Source of the DNA: Polyangiaceae bacterium
GTDB taxonomy: Bacteria > Myxococcota > Polyangia > Polyangiales > Polyangiaceae
DNA: 19,265 nt
Reading direction: 5' to 3'
Assembly (NCBI GenBank): GCA_025936205.1
Contig: JAICTU010000126.1
Span: forward strand, 1 to 19,265
Shown here: positions 6,659-12,364 of the stretch, piece by piece
Layout: each line of letters starts with the position of its first letter
How positions within the stretch are numbered: position 1 is the first letter of the stretch
Made by a program: the position numbers and the translations under genes
Notes under the pieces: model-generated
What the model saw: only the letters and a program-made list of their open reading frames with translations
Told to the model about the DNA's origin: nothing
The model's database searches: none

Positions 6659-7666
6659 ATGGCGACATCACGTTCGAGCGCGTCGCGAGTCCTGATGCTC
6701 GCGGGCATTGCGCTGACCTTCACCGCGGCGACGGCGTGCATGGGCCTGCTCGGCGACGTGGACGTCGATCAGCGCGAACAGGCCGCCGGTGCGCTGCAAA
6801 GCCCGCCTGCCAGCGTCGGGTCAGCGGTCGCGCCGTCGCCGGCTCCTACGTACGGCTCCCGCCCCACGGCGCTTCCCGGTACGCCCCGGTCCTCGCAGGC
6901 GAACGATGCGGGAACACCCGCGGCGCTCGACGAACCGACGGCACCGGATGCAGGCAGCGCGGCTCCTGCAAACGAGAATCCCAGGGGCACGTCCAGCGCG
7001 CCAGCGAGCGACGCTCCAGCGCCAACAGCCGCCGCCGGCCCCGGCGAACCGCCGGCAAACGAGCCCGGCCCCGACACGACTCCTGCCCCCTTGAACGGCG
7101 ATGGCACTCCGCCACCGGTGCTCGTCGTACCTCAGCCCCCGAGTGCTACGCCCAGCGAGTCCCCCGCGGACCCCAACAGCTCGCCACAGCCGGTCTCTGC
7201 GCCGCCCACCGCCAGCCCTCCGCCGTCTCCATCCGTGCCGGCGCCAGCTCCCCCTCGAACTAGCGCTCCGCCGCAGGATGACGGGGGCACTACGACGGCT
7301 GCACTGCGCGGCCAGGAGGGCGGCGGCGACGATCCAGGCGACGACGGTGACGACCAGGGCGAAGGAAGGGGAAGCGACAACGCCGACCGTCGCGACGGCG
7401 CCGATCGGGGCCGCGACGAGCAGAGCCAAGACGACCGCGGCTCCAACACCCGAGGCTCCGACGACCGTGGCCCAGACAATCGCGACTCTGCGGAGCGGCA
7501 ATCCGACGACCCGGGTCGCGCGGATCGCGCAGACGACCGCGGCGATGACCAAGGGCGCGAAAGCGATCGCGAAGACGACAACGGCCCCTCGGGACGAAGC
7601 GACCAACGAGGGCGCTCGGACGACGACCGCGGCGGTCGCAACGGCGATGACCGAGGGCGCGGCTGA
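6659..7666 (+). CDS. Lipoprotein with Pro/Ser-rich middle and Asp/Arg/Gly-rich tail
   Basis: With the ATG at 6659 this is a 335-residue predicted lipoprotein. Its signal peptide reads MATSRSSASRVLMLAGIALT followed by FTAATAC, with the lipobox Cys at residue 27. Residues about 40-215 are Pro, Ala, Ser and Thr-rich with no recognisable domain, like a wall-spanning or extended linker. From about residue 221 to the end the chain is nearly all Asp, Arg, Gly, Ser, Asn and Gln, with repeated DDRG units, making a disordered polyampholyte. An upstream in-frame ATG at 6602 would lengthen the n-region to an implausible 46 residues before the Cys. The GGAGGAG at 6652-6658 is unusually close to the chosen ATG, so the start is the weakest part of the call. 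The function is unknown; export is inferred from the signal alone. Confidence 0.6.
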   Translation: MATSRSSASRVLMLAGIALTFTAATACMGLLGDVDVDQREQAAGALQSPPASVGSAVAPSPAPTYGSRPTALPGTPRSSQANDAGTPAALDEPTAPDAGSAAPANENPRGTSSAPASDAPAPTAAAGPGEPPANEPGPDTTPAPLNGDGTPPPVLVVPQPPSATPSESPADPNSSPQPVSAPPTASPPPSPSVPAPAPPRTSAPPQDDGGTTTAALRGQEGGGDDPGDDGDDQGEGRGSDNADRRDGADRGRDEQSQDDRGSNTRGSDDRGPDNRDSAERQSDDPGRADRADDRGDDQGRESDREDDNGPSGRSDQRGRSDDDRGGRNGDDRGRG

Positions 7667-7902
7667 GGCTAGCCCGGATACCCACGACCACGCCGGCGTA
7701 CGGGCCATATAAAGCCCCGCTTCGCGAGCTCGGCGGCAGTCCAGTTCGGTGGATTTCCGCCAAGGACAATGTCCCCTGGTCGGAGACGGGGCCAGCGGCT
7801 TGTCACCACTTGCGCGGAACGGCTTGGACCGTAGCCCCGGCGGGGCTACGGTTACTTTCACTGGCGCTCGGCCTTGCCGTAGCGTTGCCGCGTCCCAGCG
7901 AC
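7667..7902. other. Convergent intergenic region, 236 bases
   Basis: This region lies between two convergent genes. It contains one strong palindrome (7828-7852, listed separately) and a weak GGGC/GCCC hairpin (7702-7717). I found no further gene or RNA here. Confidence 0.5.
7828..7852. terminator. Perfect 11-bp stem hairpin, probable bidirectional terminator
   Basis: ACCGTAGCCCC (7828-7838) and GGGGCTACGGT (7842-7852) are perfect inverted repeats around a 3-base GGC centre. The hairpin sits between the convergent lipoprotein genes ending at 7666 and 7903. It is 50 bases past the minus-strand stop and about 160 past the plus-strand stop. On the plus strand it is followed by TACTTTC, and neither side has a true T-run. 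A dispersed palindromic repeat is the alternative. Confidence 0.5.
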
Positions 7903-8715
7903 TCAGTCCGTCGCGAAGCAGTAGATCGAGCCGCGACCACCGCCCTGGCTGACGGTGCCTTGCTGGAAGTTCATTCCCGCGGTGGGCTCGCCGCAGCCCG
8001 TGTCATGCGCGCTGTTCCACGAGGTCGGGTTCTCTCCGCCGCCCCCGCGATTGGAGTGGCCGTTGCGCGTCGTGCCCGTGGTCGATGTCCAATCGCTGCA
8101 GGTGCCGCTGGCAGAGACGGTGCCGTCGAGGTTGCTGCCGGTGATGATGTCGTGCAGCACGGTGGGTTGAGCCGAGGGGACCGTAGCGCCCGTCTCGTCC
8201 AGCGGGGTGTTGATGTCACCCAGCGGATAGCCGCTTTCGCTAGCTCCGCCTGCTGCCTGATCGTGCAGATCGGCCACGCTGTTGGCGATGACCTTGCCGG
8301 CAAAGTTGCGCCAGGGCCCGGTGCCGATGCGGTCGCGCGCACTTTCGGTGCTGGTGCTCAAGTAGGCGCGCCAAGTCTTGCTCCCGAGAGCGGGATTGGC
8401 GGCCGTCGCGAGGGTCTTGCACAGGGCGTCGGCTCCCGCGATACCGCCGAAGTTGCCACCATTGCCGCTGCCACGGCTGGTGACGAAGAAGCTCATGTTG
8501 TTGGGCGCGCCGGAGCCGCTGGCGACACTGGCGCCGCTGGCCCCGCTACTGCCTGCGGAGCCAGCCGCAGCGGAGCCGCCGGCGCCGGCACTGGCGGTGG
8601 CCCCCGTGGCGCCCGCGAGCGGGTCAGTTTCGGTGGACTTGTCGGAGTCGTCCGAGCAAGCGGCGGTGGCGATGAACAAAAGCGTGAGACTGGATGCCAA
8701 GCGACGGAAATACAT
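7903..8715 (-). CDS. Lipoprotein with endostatin-like/DUF1554-like C-terminal domain (paralogue A)
   Basis: From the ATG at 8715 this is a 270-residue lipoprotein. The signal peptide MYFRRLASSLTLLFIATAAC ends in the lipobox Cys20, followed by an acidic SDDSDKSTET stretch. Residues about 33-73 are an Ala/Gly/Ser linker. The remaining ~197 residues start at MSFFVTSRGSGNGGNFGGIAGADALC and end in YCFATD, with four cysteines that could form two disulfides. FFVTS, GADxxC, RDRIGxGPW and a C-terminal Cys pair resemble bacterial extracellular domains related to DUF1554 and collagen-type endostatin/C-type-lectin folds. That assignment is from memory. GGGAGG lies 5 bases before the start, so the in-frame extension to 8829 is not used. 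Its paralogue lies immediately upstream. The ligand is unknown. Confidence 0.8.
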   Translation of the reverse strand: MYFRRLASSLTLLFIATAACSDDSDKSTETDPLAGATGATASAGAGGSAAAGSAGSSGASGASVASGSGAPNNMSFFVTSRGSGNGGNFGGIAGADALCKTLATAANPALGSKTWRAYLSTSTESARDRIGTGPWRNFAGKVIANSVADLHDQAAGGASESGYPLGDINTPLDETGATVPSAQPTVLHDIITGSNLDGTVSASGTCSDWTSTTGTTRNGHSNRGGGGENPTSWNSAHDTGCGEPTAGMNFQQGTVSQGGGRGSIYCFATD

Positions 8716-8756
8716 GAAAACCTCCCAATGATTCGGGCGCGGAACTAACACGGCTC
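8716..8756 (-). promoter_or_regulatory. Leader and ribosome binding site of paralogue A, shared with paralogue B
   Basis: Read on the minus strand, the leader holds GAGCCG-TGTTAG about 30 bases before the ATG, then TTGGGAGGTTTTC directly upstream of it. The same elements, with a 4-base insertion between GAGCCG and TGTTAG, precede paralogue B at similar spacing. The duplication therefore included the translation signals and perhaps part of the promoter. Confidence 0.5.
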
Positions 8757-8863
8757 GCAGCGCGGCCTGCGAGGAAATGCGCCTCGGCGGACGAATGGCT
8801 TCGCAGCTCGTTCTCTCTGCTGCGAGCACGCGAACGCTGAGGCGTTGAAGGGCTTACGAGCCC
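8754..8863. repeat. Cluster of four hairpins between the paralogous lipoprotein genes
   Basis: Four inverted repeats lie in 110 bases: CTCGCAG/CTGCGAG (8754-8773), CGCAGC/GCTGCG (8802-8824), AACGC/GCGTT with a TGAG loop (8833-8846) and GGGCT/AGCCC with a TACG loop (8850-8863). The last is 3 bases past the stop of the upstream paralogue (8867) and may serve as its terminator or as an mRNA-stabilising end. There is no T-run. Confidence 0.45.
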
Positions 8864-8866
8864 AGA

Positions 8867-9835
8867 TCAATCGGTCGCGAAGCAGTAGATCGAACCGCGA
8901 CCGCCGCCCTGGCTGATGGTGCCCTGTTGGAAGTTCATGCCGTTCGTGGGCTCGCCACAACCGGTGTCGTGTGCGCTGTTCCACGAGCTCGGGTTCTGGC
9001 CGCCGCCCGCGCGATTGGAGTGGCCGTTGCGGGTGGTGCCCGTGGTCGAGGTCCAGTCGCTGCAGGTGCCGCTCGCCGAAACCGTGCCGTCGAGGTTGCT
9101 ACCGGTCAGGATGTCGTGCAGCACAGCGGGCTGGCCGGAGGGCACCGTGGCGCCCGTCTCGTCCAGCGCCGTGTTGATGTTGTTCAACGGATAGCCCGTC
9201 TCGCTGGCTCCGCCCGCAGCCTGATCGTGCAGATCAGCGACGTTGTTGGCGATGACGTCGCCTGCGAAGTTGCGCCAGGGACCGGCACCGATGCGGTCGC
9301 GTGCGTTCTCCGTGCTGGTGCTGAGATAGGCGTGCCAGGTCTTGTTTGCGAGGGCGGGGTTCGCGGCGGTCGCGAGCGTCTTGCAGAATGCGTCCGCGCC
9401 CGCGATGCCGCCGAAGTTGCCACCGTTGCCGCTACCGCGGCTGGTGACGAAGAAGGTCATGCCATCTGGCGCGGCCGCGGCGCCTGCATCTCCCGCCACG
9501 ACGGGCGGAGCGCCCGCGGCTCCTGCCGCGCCCGCAGCACCCGGAGCGCCTGCCGCTCCGGCGGAGCCGCTGCCGTTCGCGTTCCCATTGCCTCCACCCT
9601 GGTTCAGCGTCGGGTTGGGGGTGGCCTCAGACGAGCCACCACTGCCGGTGCTGCCCGCTGGAGTTGCCGCGCGGCCGCCAGCGCCGGCACCGCCACTGTT
9701 GGCGCCGCCGCCGCTGCCCGCCGAGCCCGCGGGCTGGTTCGGGTTGGTCGTCGTGGACGGGCTATCGTTGCTGTCCGAGCAGGCTGCCGCAGCGAAAACA
9801 AGGACTACAGTGGGTACTAAGCGGGGGAAATGCAT
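8867..9835 (-). CDS. Lipoprotein with collagen-like linker and endostatin-like domain (paralogue B)
   Basis: This 322-residue lipoprotein starts at the ATG ending at 9835, with TTGGGAGG just upstream. Its signal peptide MHFPRLVPTVVLVFAAAAC gives lipobox Cys19. Residues 20-125 form a long Gly/Ala/Ser/Asn linker that includes six uninterrupted Gly-X-Y triplets at about 93-110 (GAAGAPGAAGAAGAAGAP). From Met126 the domain matches paralogue A with about 21 differences in roughly 196 positions by eye, including the same four cysteines and the same C-terminal YCFATD. The signal peptides and linkers differ strongly, so the domain is under tight constraint or has been homogenised by gene conversion. 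It should sit on the outer or inner membrane surface. The function is unknown; a binding role is suggested only by the fold resemblance. Confidence 0.82.
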   Translation of the reverse strand: MHFPRLVPTVVLVFAAAACSDSNDSPSTTTNPNQPAGSAGSGGGANSGGAGAGGRAATPAGSTGSGGSSEATPNPTLNQGGGNGNANGSGSAGAAGAPGAAGAAGAAGAPPVVAGDAGAAAAPDGMTFFVTSRGSGNGGNFGGIAGADAFCKTLATAANPALANKTWHAYLSTSTENARDRIGAGPWRNFAGDVIANNVADLHDQAAGGASETGYPLNNINTALDETGATVPSGQPAVLHDILTGSNLDGTVSASGTCSDWTSTTGTTRNGHSNRAGGGQNPSSWNSAHDTGCGEPTNGMNFQQGTISQGGGRGSIYCFATD

Positions 9836-9878
9836 GGAAACCTCCCAAGGGGTCCCACCGCGCTAACATGCCCGGCTC
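9836..9878 (-). promoter_or_regulatory. Leader and ribosome binding site of paralogue B
   Basis: On the minus strand GAGCCGGGCATGTTAG lies about 28 bases before the ATG, followed by TTGGGAGGTTTCC. This corresponds element by element to the leader of paralogue A at 8716-8756. Confidence 0.5.
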
Positions 9879-9980
9879 GGCATTCTTTGAGGAAAAAGGC
9901 CACAACAGGGCCGATGGCGAAGCTGCGGCAGTATTGCGAGCTGGCTGAAAAGTGCCGATCCCCACGCCGGGCAGCTGTTT

Positions 9981-10006
9981 CACGGCGCCGTGAGGGGGCT
10001 CACGGC
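9981..10006. terminator. Overlapping palindromes at the end of the HAD gene
   Basis: CACGGCGCCGTG (9981-9992) is a perfect 12-base palindrome. It overlaps a second hairpin, GCCGTGAG (9987-9994) with CTCACGGC (9999-10006) around GGGG. The two structures are mutually exclusive and overlap the stop codon of the HAD gene (10000-10002). They could end the minus-strand operon, but no T-run follows. Confidence 0.4.
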
Positions 10007-10833
10007 CGAGCCTCGCGCAGCGCATGCCGCACGGCTTCGCTGAAGCCGCTCGCATCGTTGGAGGCGACGCTGCGATAGCGCGCGCAGAGCTCGGCGGGCG
10101 CATTGGCGACGACGCAAGCCAGGTCTGCCCACTCGAGGAGGTCGAGGTCGTTGTAGTCGTTGCCCACTGCCAGGCTGCGGCTGCCGGGGGGCGCGCGTTG
10201 ACGGAGCAGCCAGCTCGCCGCCGCGGATTTGCAGACGCCGCGCGGAAAGACTTCGATCCAGGTGCTCTCGCCGTCGAGCGGTGAGGTGGTGCGGATCACG
10301 CTGAAGTCGCTGAGCTCGCGGCTCAGGTCGGGATAGCTCCCCGGGCTCGGCGCGGGGTCGATCACCAGGGCCTGGCACATGGGCTCTGTGATGTTGAGCG
10401 GGCGCGTGAAGGGGTACATGTGGTCCGCGTAGAGCTCGACGCGCCGCTCGAAGTCGTGGTTGCGCCGCGACGTGCGGTGCAGGAAGCAGCGATGGTTGTC
10501 GGGGACTGCGTGGTGCAACATGAAGTCGAGTCCGCGCGCCTCCAGGCGCAACGTCAGATCGAGCGCCGCTGCCGGCGTCATGTGCTCCACCTTCACGAGC
10601 TCGCGGCTCGGCCAGCGGCTGATGCCCGCTCCTGAGGCGTGGACCAGGAAGTCGATGGGCCAGTCGTCGCTGATCACGCGCAGTGCCGAGAACAGGGAAC
10701 GTCCGGTCGCGACCACGCGCACGACACCCAGCTCCCCGAGGGCCAGCAGCGTCTGTCGATCCGCCCGGCTCAGCTGGCGATGGGAGTCGAGCAGCGTTCC
10801 GTCGAGGTCAGTGACGACGATTCCGAGGGCCAC
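10000..10833 (-). CDS. Cof-type HAD-superfamily phosphatase, GTG start
   Basis: This 277-residue cytoplasmic protein has the HAD-IIB (Cof-type) motifs in order. Motif I is DLDGTLLDS, with nucleophile Asp9 and acid/base Asp11. Motif II is VATGRS (Thr43). Motif III is probably Lys202 in GVCKSAA, and motif IV is GNDYNDLDLL (224-231). The large middle section fits a C2-type cap. Such enzymes remove phosphate from sugar phosphates, nucleotides or flavin precursors; the substrate cannot be predicted. The start is GTG at 10833, the first possible start after an in-frame stop, and GAGG lies just before it. The start is 14 bases past the stop of the serine hydrolase gene, so the two are probably co-transcribed. 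Confidence 0.9.
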   Translation of the reverse strand: MALGIVVTDLDGTLLDSHRQLSRADRQTLLALGELGVVRVVATGRSLFSALRVISDDWPIDFLVHASGAGISRWPSRELVKVEHMTPAAALDLTLRLEARGLDFMLHHAVPDNHRCFLHRTSRRNHDFERRVELYADHMYPFTRPLNITEPMCQALVIDPAPSPGSYPDLSRELSDFSVIRTTSPLDGESTWIEVFPRGVCKSAAASWLLRQRAPPGSRSLAVGNDYNDLDLLEWADLACVVANAPAELCARYRSVASNDASGFSEAVRHALREARP

Positions 10834-10847
10834 GCCTCAGGCATGCA

Positions 10848-12161
10848 TCAGCCGCCGCCGTGGCGCAACCCGCCCGGGTGAGGCTCCGCTTCCACCGGGA
10901 GCTGCAACCGCCCCACCACGTCCGTGCTGGCGCGCTGCAGGGCGTGTACGGCAGCATCGGCGATCGTGCCCTGGAGTCGCAAGACGTTGCCCCTGCCAAA
11001 GGGGTGGTTGCGATTGCTCAGCATGATCACGAACAGATCTTGCGCCGGATCAATCCAGAGCGAGGTGCCCGTGTAGCCGCCATGGCCAAAGGCCAGCTGG
11101 GACAGCGCCACGCCGCGCGCCTTCGAGTAGTGGCTCGAGACGTCCCAGCCGAGCGAGCGGACGCCGCCGCCCGGCACAGCGCGGGGCTCCGTGAACTCGC
11201 GCACCGCCTCCGGCGAGAGCACGCGCACGCCGTCGAGTTCACCGCGGCCGAGCAGCATCCGCGCGAAGCGGCTGAGGTCCTCGCCGGTCGAAAATACGCC
11301 CGCATTGCCGGCGATGCCGCCAAGCAGGTACGCTCGCGGATCCTGGACCTCGCCGCGGATCGGGGAGGAGTGGCGGCCCGAGGCGAGCTCGGTGGGGGCG
11401 ATGCGCGGTGAGTCGCAGAGCGGACGGCAGTAGTGGGTGTCGCGCATGCCGAGCGGCTCCCAGAGCACTCGTCGTGCAGTCGCATCCAGTGACTCGCCGG
11501 TCACGCGCTCGATCAGCATGCCCAGCACGATGTAGCCCACGTCGCTGTAGATGAACTTGCGGCCCGGGTAGGCCTCCAGCACCGAGCCGATGGCCCGAGC
11601 GCGAGCGTGCTGCTTGCCCTGTCTGTAGTCGGCGAGAGGATTGCTGGGCGGCAGCCCCGAGGTGTGCAAGAGCAGTTGCTCGACCGTGATGGTCTCCTTG
11701 CTCTGCCCCCTGAACTCCGGCAGGTAGCTGCAGACGCGGTCCGAGAGGTGGAGCTCACCGCGTTCGATCAGCCAGGCCGCGAGCGCGCCCGTGACCAGCG
11801 GCTTGGTGAGCGACGCCAGGTCGAAGATGGTGTCGAGCGTCATTTCGCGCCGGGTCGGCAGGATCGCTCGCTCGCCGTAGGCACGCTCGAACAGGATGCC
11901 GTCGTGGCGACCGACAACCACCACTGCTCCCGGCGTCTTGCCCTCTCGGATGGCTTGCTCGACGAGCTCGTCGATCGCAGCGAAGTCCGGGCGCCGTGGC
12001 TCGTCGGGAGGCTCTGCCGTCGCTGAATCTACCCCCACCTGCGCCGGCGGCGTGACCCCGGCGCTGGCCGGCGCGGTGCCTCCCGAGGCCCACAGGGCCA
12101 GCACGAACGCGATAGACCGAGAAGCTCGCTTGCCGAACGAGCTCCGCCGCCAAACGTTCAA
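10848..12161 (-). CDS. Exported serine hydrolase, beta-lactamase/PBP4B-like, TTG start
   Basis: This 437-residue protein belongs to the class C beta-lactamase/penicillin-binding-protein superfamily. The nucleophile motif SLTK lies at 117-120, YSD (in place of YxN) at 205-207, and the third motif is FGHGGYTGTSLWIDP with HGG at 360-362. The overall pattern, with LLLHTSGLPP, GMRDTHYCRP, GNAGVFSTGEDLSRFARMLL and SLGWDVSS, resembles E. coli YfeW (PBP4B)-type hydrolases. Relatives act on peptidoglycan peptides or esters. The first 35 residues form a basic and hydrophobic signal peptide ending in PASAG, so it should be periplasmic. The start is TTG at 12161, directly after an in-frame TAG; a GGGGGA-like sequence lies about 10 bases upstream. 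No other start preserves the signal peptide. It probably forms an operon with the HAD gene downstream. Confidence 0.88.
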   Translation of the reverse strand: MNVWRRSSFGKRASRSIAFVLALWASGGTAPASAGVTPPAQVGVDSATAEPPDEPRRPDFAAIDELVEQAIREGKTPGAVVVVGRHDGILFERAYGERAILPTRREMTLDTIFDLASLTKPLVTGALAAWLIERGELHLSDRVCSYLPEFRGQSKETITVEQLLLHTSGLPPSNPLADYRQGKQHARARAIGSVLEAYPGRKFIYSDVGYIVLGMLIERVTGESLDATARRVLWEPLGMRDTHYCRPLCDSPRIAPTELASGRHSSPIRGEVQDPRAYLLGGIAGNAGVFSTGEDLSRFARMLLGRGELDGVRVLSPEAVREFTEPRAVPGGGVRSLGWDVSSHYSKARGVALSQLAFGHGGYTGTSLWIDPAQDLFVIMLSNRNHPFGRGNVLRLQGTIADAAVHALQRASTDVVGRLQLPVEAEPHPGGLRHGGG

Positions 12162-12364
12162 CTACATTTCCCCCGCGGCGGCAGCGCCGCCCGTCGACTG
12201 CTCACGACGATCCGAACGGACAAAATCGGCCTTCCCGTGTCGCGGGGTGAAACAGAGGAGGCCAATTCCTGCAATTTATGCTGGATTTGTCGGGAAAGGT
12301 GCCCGGGAGCTCTGCTCGGTGCGACGTGTAGCCGAATCGCCTGCTCTGATTTAGGATCCGCCGC
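12162..12364. other. Divergent intergenic region, 203 bases
   Basis: This region separates the serine hydrolase/HAD operon from the GH15 gene and must hold promoters in both directions. It contains AT-richer stretches such as CAATTTATGCTGGATTTG around 12273-12290. I cannot assign a -35/-10 pair with confidence, and I see no gene. Confidence 0.4.

Noticed and set aside
6602..6660. Possible cobalamin riboswitch or tRNA T-arm at CCGGTGCAACTCCGG
   Set aside because: Only one short hairpin matches. The B12-box type sequence and the remaining stems are absent, and no acceptor, D or anticodon arm can be built for a tRNA.
6821..7861. Antisense open frame (about 346 codons) over the Asp/Arg-rich lipoprotein
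   Set aside because: Its translation is low-complexity Ala/Val/Arg-rich and starts without a clear signal. The plus-strand frame has a signal peptide and lipobox, so I preferred it, though the region is repetitive in all frames.
9506..9760. Tandem-repeat-looking GC-rich tract as a possible mobile or satellite repeat
   Set aside because: The repetitiveness is explained by Gly/Ala codons of the lipoprotein linker; no terminal inverted repeats or target duplications are seen.
9340..9866. Plus-strand Pro/Ala/Leu-rich open frame opposite paralogue B
   Set aside because: It is the complement of the Gly/Ala linker and domain; its composition follows from the opposite strand, and it contains no independent motif.
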